Source of the DNA: Streptomyces paradoxus
GTDB taxonomy: Bacteria; Actinomycetota; Actinomycetes; Streptomycetales; Streptomycetaceae
Direction of reading: 5' to 3'
Assembly: GCF_014202475.1 (NCBI RefSeq)
Contig: NZ_JACHGV010000002.1
Coordinates: forward strand, 124,001-188,000
DNA length: 64,000 bases
The first letter of the stretch is position 1, and the number at the start of each line of letters is the position of its first letter. A model generated the notes under the pieces. It ran no database searches. It was not told the origin of the DNA and saw nothing but the letters and a program-made list of their open reading frames with translations. Shown here piece after piece: positions 33,441 through 41,899 of this stretch. The position numbers and the translations under genes were made by a program.

Positions 33441-34291
33441 TTCGGGGCTCCAAGGGTGTCGGGAGTGGCAGAGGCCGCGTGCGCGGTCCAGGGGTCGGTG
33501 ACCGTCTTCGAGACGTGGACGCGCAGGTCCCATCCGTGCCGGTCGGAGATCTCGTCGAGCTGGCTCGCGGCCAGCTCGCACCAGGGCCACTCGGTGGCCC
33601 AGTGCGCCGCGTCGAGCAGCGCGAGGGGGCTGTGGGCGCGGGCCTCCGACACGGGGTGGTGGCGCAGGTCCGCGGTGAGGAAGGCGTCGACGCCGGCGGC
33701 GCGTACGTGGTCGAAGAGGCTGTCGCCGGAGCCACCGCTGACGGCGACCGTGCGCACCAGCGCCTCGGGGTCGCCGGCGACCCGGATGCCCTGCGCGGTG
33801 GCGGGCAGCCGCTCGGCGGCGCGGGCGGCGAACTCGCGGACGGTCACCGGGTGGTCCAACGCGCAGATACGGCCGAGGCCACGGCGGCCCTCGGGGTCGG
33901 TGGGGTCGGGCACGAGCGGCCCGGTGACGCGCAGGTCCAGCGCGCCGGCGAGGGCGTCGGAGACACCCGGGTCGGCGGTGTCGGCGTTGGTGTGGGCGAC
34001 GTGCAGCGCGATGTCGTTCTTGATGAGGGTGTGGACGACCCGGCCCTTGAAGTGGGTCGCGGCGACCGTCGTCGTGCCGCGCAGGTAGAGCGGGTGGTGG
34101 GTGACGAGCAGGTCGGCGCCCAGTTTCACCGCCTCGTCGACGATCTCCTGGACCGGGTCGACGGCGAACAGGACCCGCGTGACCTCCTGGTCCGGGTCGC
34201 CCGCGACGGTGCCGACCGCGTCCCAGGACTCGGCCCGCTCGGCGGGCCACAGGGTCTCCAGCGCGGTGATGACTTCAGACAGACGGGGCAC
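33437..34291 (-). CDS. Nif3-like dinuclear metal center protein
   Basis: A 284-residue protein of the Nif3/YbgI (DUF34) family. Metal-ligand motifs are visible: LVTHHPLYLRG, HVAHTNADTADPGVSDALA and the C-terminal DAAHWATEWP. Members form toroidal hexamers with two metal ions per subunit; the cellular role is uncertain (GTP cyclohydrolase-related or metal insertion). The GTG at 34291 precedes the conserved PRLSEVITALETLWP. An upstream ATG would add a non-conserved leader. Its stop overlaps the CTG start of the zinc-ribbon gene. Confidence 0.88.
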   Translation of the reverse strand: MPRLSEVITALETLWPAERAESWDAVGTVAGDPDQEVTRVLFAVDPVQEIVDEAVKLGADLLVTHHPLYLRGTTTVAATHFKGRVVHTLIKNDIALHVAHTNADTADPGVSDALAGALDLRVTGPLVPDPTDPEGRRGLGRICALDHPVTVREFAARAAERLPATAQGIRVAGDPEALVRTVAVSGGSGDSLFDHVRAAGVDAFLTADLRHHPVSEARAHSPLALLDAAHWATEWPWCELAASQLDEISDRHGWDLRVHVSKTVTDPWTAHAASATPDTLGAPN

Positions 34292-34396
34292 GGGAGCAAG
34301 GCTACCCGCCTGATCTGTGGCGTTGCACCGCCACCGCCCGCTCCCGGCACCCCTGGCCCCGCTCAGCACAGTAGCCCCCTTTTCCTCAGGCGAATC

Positions 34397-34466
34397 GTTC
34401 CTGGAACACCCTTATGTGTGAAGTCTGCGGCCGTGGAATTCCCCGCCCACGCGTGTGAAATCTACG
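34397..34466 (+). repeat. inverted and direct repeats upstream of the 34.5-kb hypothetical gene
   Basis: An 11-base palindrome GTTCCTGGAAC (34397-34407) is followed by two 14-base direct repeats, GTGTGAAGTCTGCG (34416-34429) and GTGTGAAATCTACG (34453-34466), 37 bases apart. They lie in the short region before the start codon at 34491 and may be regulator sites. Confidence 0.4.
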
Positions 34467-34490
34467 TTCGTCACTGGAGGTGACCGAACG

Positions 34491-35738
34491 ATGACGGTCT
34501 GTGTGATCGAGCCTTCGGCGGCACACGAGGACGGGGACAGAGACGGGGTCGAGGACGCGGAGGGGTCCCGGCCGGCAGGCTGCACGCTCACCGCGGACGG
34601 CGCCTACGGCGCGCGTCTCGCGTCGGCCGGCGACTCCTGGTTCCCGGAGCGCTGGACCCTGGACGGCCATGAGCCGTACGCGGTGCCCCTGCCGCGCAAC
34701 CAGCCGGAGGAGCCCGGCACCGAGGTGCAGCCGATGGGCGACGGCCGGGTCCTCATCCACCGGGTGGTGGCCGGGCGGCACGCCTTCGCGCTGCTGTACC
34801 CGACCGGGCCCGGCACCGGTGAGCTGCCCCTGGGCGCGGTCGAGTCCCGGGACGGGACCGCCCGGCTGCGGCTGCTGCCGCCCGCCCCGGGCGGCGAGCG
34901 GGCCTACGCCCTCGCCGTCGGGCCGCGTACGACCTCGGTGTGGCTGGTGGCGGGCGGCGCCTTCGGGCCCGAGCGGCTGGCCGAGCTGCCCGGCCGCTGC
35001 TCGGGCGGGGTCTGGCTGGACCGGACGGCACGGCTGCTGGCGCTCGACCGGGAGACCGGCGGCCGCGTCAAGACCGTCGTGGTGGACCTGGAGAGCGGGG
35101 AGGTGTCGCCGCTGCTGCAGATCGCCGCCGAGAGCGACGACCGGCTGCTGCTCGCCGACCACGACAGCGGGCTGCTGATCGTCCGCTCGGACGCGCCCTC
35201 GCCCGGGCAGGGCCGGCTGGGCTGGGGGGTCCTCGGCAGCACGCTGCCGGTGCGCTTCCCGGAGTGCCTGCGGGTGCGGGACTGCTCCGTCACGCCGTTC
35301 GCGATCCAGCCGGGGCAGGTGCTGACGCCGGAGGGCTGCGCTGTGGCACTGCGCGTGGACGGGCCGAGGGGCAGCTGGGTCGGGGTCTGGCGGCCCGCCG
35401 AGCGGCGGATGCACCATCTCCGGGCGCCCGAGGGGTGGTTGGCGGGCACGGGCCTGTGGACGCCGGAGGGGGTGCTGCGGCTGCCGTACGCGACGGAGGC
35501 CGTGCCGTGCGGTGTGGCGCGGGTGAGTCCGCCTCCGGCGGTCGAGCGGGAGCCCGGGGCCGCCGCGGCACCGCATCCGGAAGGGGAGTCACCGGCCCCG
35601 GTTCCGGAGCCCTCCGGGCAGCCCGCGGAGCCCGGACCGCCTGCCCCGCCGGCCCGGCCCGCCGAGCCCGCGACACCGTCGGTTCCCCGTCCGGTGCCCC
35701 TTCAGGAAGCGCCGTTGGGACGCCTTGTAACGAACTAG
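34491..35738 (+). CDS. hypothetical protein, probable beta-propeller, Streptomyces-type
   Basis: A 415-residue protein that I do not recognise beyond its resemblance to conserved Streptomyces hypothetical proteins. The middle consists of short beta-strand-like units with Trp/Leu and Gly-Asp turns (VWLDRTARLLALDRETGG, VVVDLESGEVSPLLQI, RLLLADHDSGLLIV), suggesting a beta-propeller. The last 70 residues are Pro/Glu/Ala-rich. No signal peptide is seen. The ATG at 34491 has GGAGG 10 bases upstream; an earlier ATG at 34455 has no site. A small 55-residue gene follows in the same direction. Confidence 0.7.
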   Translation: MTVCVIEPSAAHEDGDRDGVEDAEGSRPAGCTLTADGAYGARLASAGDSWFPERWTLDGHEPYAVPLPRNQPEEPGTEVQPMGDGRVLIHRVVAGRHAFALLYPTGPGTGELPLGAVESRDGTARLRLLPPAPGGERAYALAVGPRTTSVWLVAGGAFGPERLAELPGRCSGGVWLDRTARLLALDRETGGRVKTVVVDLESGEVSPLLQIAAESDDRLLLADHDSGLLIVRSDAPSPGQGRLGWGVLGSTLPVRFPECLRVRDCSVTPFAIQPGQVLTPEGCAVALRVDGPRGSWVGVWRPAERRMHHLRAPEGWLAGTGLWTPEGVLRLPYATEAVPCGVARVSPPPAVEREPGAAAAPHPEGESPAPVPEPSGQPAEPGPPAPPARPAEPATPSVPRPVPLQEAPLGRLVTN

Positions 35739-35832
35739 TGCCGGTTGGCGTGGCCGCCTGGATCCGGGGTCAGGGGCGCCGGTTAGACTCACCCGGCTGT
35801 AAAAGATCATGTTGACGGGGTGAATTCCACCG

Positions 35833-36000
35833 ATGAGTGACGCCAGCACGAACCAGTCGCGTGATGCCGACGTCCAGCAGACCTCCTCCGGCCCCGGCCG
35901 GCACCGTGGTGAGGTCTCCACGCAGGACAGTGAGGCGACTCCGCGCGGACGCCACCGCAAGCCGGTGGCGGAGACCGAGCAGGCCGTGACCGCGGCCTGA
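35833..36000 (+). CDS. small hydrophilic hypothetical protein (55 residues)
   Basis: A short reading frame: MSDASTNQSRDADVQQTSSG, then PGRHRGEVSTQDSEATPRGR, then HRKPVAETEQAVTAA. GGGGTG lies 9 bases before the ATG. The composition is highly charged and probably disordered. The codon usage (strong third-position G/C) looks coding, and a strong terminator follows 24 bases after the stop. Similar small proteins are common in Streptomyces, but no function is known. Confidence 0.65.
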   Translation: MSDASTNQSRDADVQQTSSGPGRHRGEVSTQDSEATPRGRHRKPVAETEQAVTAA

Positions 36001-36023
36001 CGGCATGCCGGTCACCAGACGGC

Positions 36024-36060
36024 GAACGGCCCTTCCCGCCACAAGCGGGGAGGGCCGTTC
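36024..36060. terminator. intrinsic terminator, bidirectional
   Basis: GAACGGCCCT pairs with AGGGCCGTTC and the inner CCCGC with GCGGG around a CACAA loop. It lies between the small hypothetical gene (plus strand) and the end of the SDR gene (minus strand). Confidence 0.8.
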
Positions 36061-36068
36061 CGTCTCTC

Positions 36069-37013
36069 TCACCCGCGCTTCAGGCCCAGTACCTCCGCCG
36101 CCGCGAACGTCTCCCCGGCCGGGCGGTCCGCGTAGTACGGCCCGAGGACGGACTCCAGTTCGTCGTACGTGAAGGTGTCCTGCTTGCTGTCGAACTTCGC
36201 GGCGATCCGCGGCCGTTCGACGACGGCGACCATCCCGCCGTGCACCACGAGGAGCTGCCCGTTGACGTGGGCGGCGGCGGGCGAGGCCAGATAGCCGACC
36301 AGCGGGGCGACGTGCTCGGGCGCGAGCGGGTCGACGGCGGTGCCGGAGGGCTGCTCGACGCCCGCGAAGACGTCCTCGGTCATCCGGGTGCGGGCACGGG
36401 GGCAGATGGCGTTGGCGGTGACGCCGTACTTGCCGAGGGCGAGGGCGGTGGAGGTGGTGAGGCCGACGATGCCGCCCTTGGCCGCCGCGTAGTTGGGCTG
36501 ACCGGCGGAACCGGCGAGGAACGCCTCCGAGGAGGTGTTCACGATCCTTCCGAACACCGGCTGACCGGCCCGCTTGGAGCGCTCCCGCCAGTGCGCTGCG
36601 GCGAACCGGGTGGTGTTGAAGTGCCCTTTGAGGTGCACGCGGAGGACGGAGTCCCACTCCTCCTCGGCCATCGAGAAGACCATGCGGTCGCGCAGGATGC
36701 CCGCGTTGTTGACGAGGATGTCGAGCCTGCCGAACGCGGCGACGGCCGACTCGACGAGCGTGCGCGCCTGTTCGAAGTCGGAGACGTCCCCGGTGTGCGC
36801 GAGGGCGGTGCCGCCCGCCGCGCGGATCTCGGCGGCGACCTCCTCGGCGGGCCCCGCGGACGCCTCCCCCGAACCGTCGCGGCCGGGCTGCCCGTAGTCG
36901 TTGACGACCACGGCGGCGCCGAGCCGGGCGAGTTCCAGCGCCTCGGCCCGGCCGAGCCCGCGGCCCGCGCCCGTGACGATCGCGGACAGTCCCTGGAGCG
37001 GCAGCAGCGGCAT
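36069..37013 (-). CDS. SDR dehydrogenase, 17-beta-HSD type 4-like
   Basis: A 314-residue SDR. The nucleotide motif is TGAGRGLG, followed by NNAG, a serine in the VNTSSEA strand and YAAAKGG. The long form with the inserted loop (VVVNDYGQPGRDGSGEASAG) and the C-terminal extension to 314 residues resemble the dehydrogenase part of the multifunctional enzyme used in beta-oxidation of sterol or branched side chains, and KstR-regulated Hsd4A of mycobacteria. The ATG at 37013 has GAGG 9 bases upstream. It is the last gene of the MaoC/ADH/SDR operon that carries a KstR-type operator. The substrate is probably a 3-hydroxyacyl-CoA (inferred). Confidence 0.87.
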   Translation of the reverse strand: MPLLPLQGLSAIVTGAGRGLGRAEALELARLGAAVVVNDYGQPGRDGSGEASAGPAEEVAAEIRAAGGTALAHTGDVSDFEQARTLVESAVAAFGRLDILVNNAGILRDRMVFSMAEEEWDSVLRVHLKGHFNTTRFAAAHWRERSKRAGQPVFGRIVNTSSEAFLAGSAGQPNYAAAKGGIVGLTTSTALALGKYGVTANAICPRARTRMTEDVFAGVEQPSGTAVDPLAPEHVAPLVGYLASPAAAHVNGQLLVVHGGMVAVVERPRIAAKFDSKQDTFTYDELESVLGPYYADRPAGETFAAAEVLGLKRG

Positions 37014-37024
37014 GGGTCTCGTCC

Positions 37025-38101
37025 TCACATCTCGATGCAGGTACGCAGGGCGGTCCCGGTCCGCATCTGGTCGAGTGCCTCGTTGACGTCGGCGAACGGG
37101 ACCCGGTGGGTGATCAGGCCGGCCAGGTCGATCCGGCCCGCACGCCACAGGGCGATGGTGCGTTCGTAGGAGCGCAGCACGTCACCGCCGCCGTACATGG
37201 AGGGCAGGATCCGCTTCTCGTCGAAGAACAGCTCGAACATGTTGAGCTGGAGGAAGTCGTCCACGGCTCCGGCTCCGACCACCACGAGGGTGCCGCCGCG
37301 CCGGGTGTTGTCGTACGCGGTGCGTGCCGTGGCGGACTTGCCGACGACCTCGAAGACGTGGTCGAAGCCCTCGCCCGCGGTGATCTGCTGCTTGGCGTCG
37401 GGCAGTTCGTCGGGCGAGACGGCCCGGGTGGCGCCGAAGCGGACGGCCGCCTCCCGGCGCGAGAGCACCGGGTCCACGGCGACGATCTCCGCGGCGCCCT
37501 GGAGCCGGGCGCCCTGGATCACGGAGATGCCGACGCCTCCGCAGCCGATGACGGCCACCGACGAACCGGCCTCCAGGCCGGCCGTGTTGAGCGCGGCGCC
37601 GAGGCCGGTGGTCACCCCGCAGCCGATGAGGGCGGCGATGTCGAAGGGCACGTCGTCGGGTATCGGCACCGCGCAGCCGGCGTCGACGACGACCTCCTCG
37701 GTGAAGGTGCCGGTGCCGGCGAAGCCGAAGACGTCCCCGCCGGGGCGCTTGAAGTTGGGGGTGCCCGCGTTCATGAACCCGGCCAGGCACAGCTCGGTCT
37801 GGCCGCGCTTGCAGGCGGGGCAGGAGCCGCAGGCGGGCAGCCAGCACACGACGACCCGGTCACCGGCCTTCAGATGGCTCACGCCCTCGCCGACTTCGAG
37901 GATCTCCCCCGCCCCCTCGTGCCCGGGGACGAACGGCGCGGGCTGCGGGAGCACCCCGCTCATCGCGGACAGGTCCGAGTGGCACAGCCCCGTGGCGCGC
38001 ACCCGGATCCTCACCCTGCCGGGCCCGAACCCCACCGCCTCGACGTCGTCGAGAACCTCCAGCTTGTCCTGGCCGATCTCGTGCAGTACGGCTGCGCGCA
38101 T
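37025..38101 (-). CDS. zinc-dependent alcohol dehydrogenase (class III-type MDR)
   Basis: A 358-residue medium-chain dehydrogenase. The catalytic zinc site is in GLCHSDLSAM and PFVPGHEGAGEI; the structural zinc is bound by four cysteines in LPACGSCPACKRGQTELC; and the NAD-binding motif is VIGCGGVGIS. It would oxidise an alcohol to an aldehyde or the reverse. It lies between the MaoC hydratase and SDR genes, which suggests it handles an alcohol of the same acyl or sterol-type substrate. Confidence 0.9.
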   Translation of the reverse strand: MRAAVLHEIGQDKLEVLDDVEAVGFGPGRVRIRVRATGLCHSDLSAMSGVLPQPAPFVPGHEGAGEILEVGEGVSHLKAGDRVVVCWLPACGSCPACKRGQTELCLAGFMNAGTPNFKRPGGDVFGFAGTGTFTEEVVVDAGCAVPIPDDVPFDIAALIGCGVTTGLGAALNTAGLEAGSSVAVIGCGGVGISVIQGARLQGAAEIVAVDPVLSRREAAVRFGATRAVSPDELPDAKQQITAGEGFDHVFEVVGKSATARTAYDNTRRGGTLVVVGAGAVDDFLQLNMFELFFDEKRILPSMYGGGDVLRSYERTIALWRAGRIDLAGLITHRVPFADVNEALDQMRTGTALRTCIEM

Positions 38102-38134
38102 GGTGCGGGCTCCCCTCGTACGGCGGTTGTGGAG

Positions 38135-38992
38135 TCAGGTGTGTTCGACGACGGTGTCGGCGAGGACGGGTGCGTCGGCCCGGTCGGCCGCGCTGACGGC
38201 GACCCGGGTGGATGCGGGCGTGTGCCACATGCGGATCCGCAGGGTCTCCCCCGGGTACACGACCCCGGCGAAGCGGGTGGCGTAGGACCGCACCCGGGTG
38301 ACGTCCCCGCCGAGCAGCGTGTCGACGACGGCCTTGAGCGTGATGCCGTAGGTGCACAGGCCGTGCAGGATGGGCCGTTCGAATCCGGCGACCTTGGCGA
38401 ACTCCGGGTCGGCGTGCAGGGGGTTCCAGTCGCCGGAGAGGCGGTAGAGCAGGGCCTGGTCGTCGCGGACCGGCCGCTCCACGGTCCGGTCGGGTTCGCC
38501 GGTGGGGGGTTCGAGGCGGGCGGAGGGGCCGCGGTCGCCGCCCCAGCCGCCCTCGCCGCGGATGAAGATCTGGGCGTCGTTGGTCCACAGCGGGCCGTCG
38601 GCGTCGGCGACCTCGGTGCGCAGCACGAGGACGGCCGCCGTGCCCTTGTCGTACACGGCGGCGATCCGGTGGGTGGCGGTGGCGGTGCCCGTGACCGGGA
38701 TGGGCCGGTGGACGAGGAGGCTCTGGCCGCCGTGCAGGACGCGGGCCAGGTCGACCTCGATGCCGGGCATGGACAGGCCGCCGGTCACGCCGGGTTTTCC
38801 GGCGCCCGCGACGGTGGCGAAGCTCGGCAGGACGTGCAGCCGGGACTCCAGGGTGTAGCGCAGTTCGTCGGGGTCGGTGGCGGGGCTGCCCGCGCCGATG
38901 CCGAGGTGGTAGAGCTGCACGTCCTTGTGGTCCCAGGAGAGCTCGGCGATCCGGGGTCGGGCGGCGAGCGCCTTGGCTGCGTCGATGGGCAT
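38135..38992 (-). CDS. MaoC family hydratase (double hot-dog enoyl-CoA hydratase 2-like)
   Basis: A 285-residue protein with two hot-dog folds. The first has HLGIGAGSPATDPDELRYTL, the second the hydratase-2 signature DWNPLHADPEFAKVAGFERP followed by ILHGLCTYGI, where Asp and His are catalytic. This is the layout of peroxisomal MFE-2 hydratase and of actinobacterial Hsd4B-like enzymes, which hydrate 2-enoyl-CoA to (3R)-hydroxyacyl-CoA. The ATG at 38992 has AGGAG 4 bases upstream. It is the first gene of the operon; a KstR-type box lies about 93 bases upstream. Confidence 0.9.
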   Translation of the reverse strand: MPIDAAKALAARPRIAELSWDHKDVQLYHLGIGAGSPATDPDELRYTLESRLHVLPSFATVAGAGKPGVTGGLSMPGIEVDLARVLHGGQSLLVHRPIPVTGTATATHRIAAVYDKGTAAVLVLRTEVADADGPLWTNDAQIFIRGEGGWGGDRGPSARLEPPTGEPDRTVERPVRDDQALLYRLSGDWNPLHADPEFAKVAGFERPILHGLCTYGITLKAVVDTLLGGDVTRVRSYATRFAGVVYPGETLRIRMWHTPASTRVAVSAADRADAPVLADTVVEHT

Positions 38993-39084
38993 GGGGCTCC
39001 TGATCGCCGGAGGAATGACCTCGGTACGGCCGTCCGCACCGTCGGCCGCACCGAGGCCGTCTGGGACCGGACCGGGACGCGAAC

Positions 39085-39098
39085 TGAAACGCGTTCCA
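39085..39098. promoter_or_regulatory. KstR-type operator upstream of the MaoC/ADH/SDR operon
   Basis: TGAAACGCGTTCCA is a perfect match to the mycobacterial KstR consensus TnnAACnnGTTnnA. A -10-like TATACA on the minus strand (39117-39112) places the box just downstream of the likely transcription start of the operon. Matching boxes occur at 55313 and 58223. Confidence 0.75.
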
Positions 39099-39166
39099 GT
39101 CCCGCGCCCTCTGTATAGCCGAGGCCCCGGCACTTGTGAAGGCTCCTGACGCCGCGTCAGATCGGC

Positions 39167-39319
39167 GTGGCGGTGACATTCGTCCTGCCGGAGTCCGTGC
39201 ATGAGGTGCCGGCTCGAGGCGACCCGGTCGTGCTGCCGTGGCCGCTGATGGAGCGAGGCCTGTTCACCCGCAACCGCATGGAAGCCCTCCGCGAGGCCCG
39301 CCGCCAGGGCCGGCTCTGA
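39167..39319 (+). CDS. possible small protein or gene fragment
   Basis: A 50-codon frame, VAVTFVLPESVHEVPARGDP, then VVLPWPLMERGLFTRNRMEA and LREARRQGRL, with GC-rich third positions. No ribosome binding site is convincing before the GTG at 39167 and the frame is open back to 39140. I do not recognise it. It reads like the C-terminal end of a longer protein, so it may be a remnant. Confidence 0.35.
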   Translation: MAVTFVLPESVHEVPARGDPVVLPWPLMERGLFTRNRMEALREARRQGRL

Positions 39320-39322
39320 GCG

Positions 39323-40063
39323 TCACGCCCGCCGGAACAGCGCCGTCCAGAGGAAGGACTTCCCGAAGCGCTCGGACTCCTCCGGCTCGTCACGCATCCG
39401 CCGCAGCTCGAGTTCGGTCAGGCCGGAGAAGATCTCCCGCAACGCCTCGGGCGTGTACGCGAGTCCGCCCCGCAGCCCGGCCCCCTCACGGTAGAAGTCG
39501 GTGTCGGGCAGCTCCGACCCCATCCCGCCGGCCCCGGCTGCGAAGCACGTGAGACCGAAAAGGCCTCCGGGCGCCAGGAGTTGTTCCAGGAGGGCGAGGT
39601 AGCTGACCCGGCGGTGCGGCGGCAGATGGTGGAAGCAGCCGGAGTCGTAGACGAGGTCGTACGGGCCGGTGAGGTCCTCGCCGGCGAGTGCGAACGCGTC
39701 CCCGTGGTGGAACCGCACGTTCTCCGCCCCCGTTTCGCGGGCCCGCTCCCCGGCCCAGTCGAGGGCCGTCGAGGAGAGGTCGACCGCGTCGACGTCGAAT
39801 CCCCGAGCCGCCAGGTACAGCGCGTTGCGCCCCGGCCCGCAGCCCAGATCGAGCGCCCGGCCCCCGCGGAGCACCCCTCGCTCCACGGCGGCCACCAGGC
39901 TCTCGTCCGGTCGCGCCGCGAAGAACGGCACCGGCCGGGAGCGGTCGGTGTAGAAGTCGTCCCACCAGTCGGCACCACGCCCGGTCCACCGATCGGCCTC
40001 GGGCGCGAACAGGCCGTCGAGCAGGGCGAGTACGTCGTCGACGGTGCGTATGTTCCGGTCCAT
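39323..40063 (-). CDS. class I SAM-dependent methyltransferase (thiopurine-type)
   Basis: A 246-residue methyltransferase. SAM-binding motif I is ALDLGCGPGRNALYLAARGF, followed by DAVDLSSTALDWA and the post-I acidic loop. YDLVYDSGCFHHLPPHRR is close to the thiopurine/tellurite-type methyltransferase group. The ATG at 40063 has AAGGGGG 6 bases upstream. It is a single gene; the substrate is unknown. Confidence 0.85.
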   Translation of the reverse strand: MDRNIRTVDDVLALLDGLFAPEADRWTGRGADWWDDFYTDRSRPVPFFAARPDESLVAAVERGVLRGGRALDLGCGPGRNALYLAARGFDVDAVDLSSTALDWAGERARETGAENVRFHHGDAFALAGEDLTGPYDLVYDSGCFHHLPPHRRVSYLALLEQLLAPGGLFGLTCFAAGAGGMGSELPDTDFYREGAGLRGGLAYTPEALREIFSGLTELELRRMRDEPEESERFGKSFLWTALFRRA

Positions 40064-40280
40064 CCGGTCCCCCTTCCGCGTCCGTCGACGGTAGGGCCAG
40101 ATGTACTGAAAGACCAGGTCAGGCGGGTTTCCCGGCATGAGCAGGAGGCCGTGCGCGGGCCGCCGCGGGGCGGGGACGCGCCCCGGGGAGGGGGCGCCCC
40201 GCCCCCGGGCCGAAAGAGCGGCGGCGCACCCGTGGCGGGTCCTCACGCCCCGTTTCCGGGCCGCGCCGGCCGCACTGTTT

Positions 40281-41714
40281 TCAGGCCTCCCGCTCCACCG
40301 CCGTCCGCGGCAGCCACACCCACATCAGCGCGACCCCGGCCGTCAGCACCACGGCCCCCACCCGGAACGCGAGTGCGTACCCCTCCGTCAGGGCCTGCGG
40401 CGTCGTGCTGCCCGCCGACCGGGCCGCGGCCAGGGTGGACAGGACCGCCAGGCCGAGGGAACCGCCCATCGTGCGGGACGTGTTGACGAGACCGGAGACC
40501 AGGCCCGCCTCTTGGGGGGCGGCGCCGGACGTGGCCAGGGATGCGAGGGGGGTCGCGGCCAGCCCCGCACCGAGCATCATGAGGACGCCGGGGACGAGGA
40601 TCGCGGTGGCGTAGGAGCCGTCGGGCGTCATCGTGGACTGCCAGGCGAAACCGGCCACGGCGACCAGGGTTCCGAGCGCGGCGACGTTGCGCGGGCTGAC
40701 CGGCCGCATCAGACGGGGCGCGAGCTTGGAGCCGAGGATGACGGCGAGGGAACTCGGCACCAGGGCGAGGCCGGCCTCCAGCGGCGTGTAGCCGAGGACG
40801 TTCTGCGCGTAGAGGGTCATGAAGAACCACATGCAGAACATCGCCGAACCACACAGGAACATCGAGACGTTGGCGGAGGAGACCGAGCGGATGCGCAGGA
40901 GGCCGAGCGGCATCAGCGGGCTCGCCGTGCGGGCCTCGACCGCGAGGAACGCTCCGAGCAGGGCCAGACCGGCGACCAGCGGCAGCAGGGTGGCCGGTGC
41001 CGTCCAGCCCGCCGCCTCCGTCTGGGAGATGCCGTAGGCCAGCGCGCCCAGACCGGTCGTGACGAGCAGCGCGCCCGGCAGGTCGAGGCGCCGGCCGTCC
41101 CCGGCCCGGCCCTCGGTGAGGAACCAGGCGGCGGCGCACAGCACCACGGCCCCGACGGGCACGTTGATCAGCAGCACCCAGCGCCAGGAGAGGGTCTCCA
41201 CCAGCAGCCCGCCGACGAGGCCGCCCGCGGCGCCACCGCCGGCCCCGACCGCCGTCCACGTCCCGATGGCCCGGGCCCGGGCCGCCCCCTCGGGCACGGA
41301 AGCCATGAGGATCGTGAGCGTCGAGGGCGCCAGCACCGCCGCGCCCAGCCCCTGCACGGCCCGTGCCACCAGCAGCTGCCAGTCGTCCTGCGCCAGTCCG
41401 CCGGCCGCGGAGGCCAGCGTGAACAGGCCGAGTCCGACGAGGAACATCCGCTTGCGGCCGTAGAGGTCCCCGGCCCGGCCACCGAGCAGCATGAACCCGG
41501 CGAAGGCGATGGCGTAGGCGTTCACGACCCACTGCAGGCCCTGCTCGCTGAGCCCGAGCCCGGTCCGCATGGACGGCAGGGCCACGTTGACGACGGACAC
41601 GTCCAGCACGACGAGGAACTGCCCGGCGCAGGTGAGCGCCACCACCAGCCAGGTGGGAGGCGCGGTACGGCGAGGCGTACGGGTCATTTCGGCGGCTTCG
41701 AGCATGAGTGTCAT
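40281..41714 (-). CDS. MFS drug exporter of the DHA2 (14-segment) family
   Basis: A 477-residue exporter with 14 predicted membrane segments. The first is LVVALTCAGQFLVVLDVSVV, containing the LDxTxVNVALP-type motif C signature, and GGRAGDLYGRKRMFLVG is the conserved loop between segments 2 and 3. Relatives export antibiotics and dyes. The ATG at 41714 is chosen; GGAG lies 11 bases before it. It is divergent from a second MFS gene, with a GCAAC-N6-GTTGC inverted repeat in the shared promoter region. Confidence 0.9.
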   Translation of the reverse strand: MTLMLEAAEMTRTPRRTAPPTWLVVALTCAGQFLVVLDVSVVNVALPSMRTGLGLSEQGLQWVVNAYAIAFAGFMLLGGRAGDLYGRKRMFLVGLGLFTLASAAGGLAQDDWQLLVARAVQGLGAAVLAPSTLTILMASVPEGAARARAIGTWTAVGAGGGAAGGLVGGLLVETLSWRWVLLINVPVGAVVLCAAAWFLTEGRAGDGRRLDLPGALLVTTGLGALAYGISQTEAAGWTAPATLLPLVAGLALLGAFLAVEARTASPLMPLGLLRIRSVSSANVSMFLCGSAMFCMWFFMTLYAQNVLGYTPLEAGLALVPSSLAVILGSKLAPRLMRPVSPRNVAALGTLVAVAGFAWQSTMTPDGSYATAILVPGVLMMLGAGLAATPLASLATSGAAPQEAGLVSGLVNTSRTMGGSLGLAVLSTLAAARSAGSTTPQALTEGYALAFRVGAVVLTAGVALMWVWLPRTAVEREA

Positions 41715-41821
41715 GCTCTCAACCACTCCAAGCTCCCCGCATCGGCATTTCGACCTAGGGCCTCGTGCGGATACGCGGCCCCTTTCCCAAGGAAAGGTCA
41801 AGTTTTCGTTAGGGTGCCGAA

Positions 41822-41837
41822 GCAACGGAATAGTTGC
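41822..41837. promoter_or_regulatory. inverted repeat in the shared promoter region of two MFS genes
   Basis: GCAAC-N6-GTTGC lies between the divergent MFS genes, 63 bases before one start codon and 108 before the other. It has the form of a small operator for a dimeric repressor. Confidence 0.35.
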
Positions 41838-41899
41838 CTCGACATACAAGGTTCCCACTCCACGTAACCCGACGCTCCCGGCCCGGAGGCCTTCCTCAC

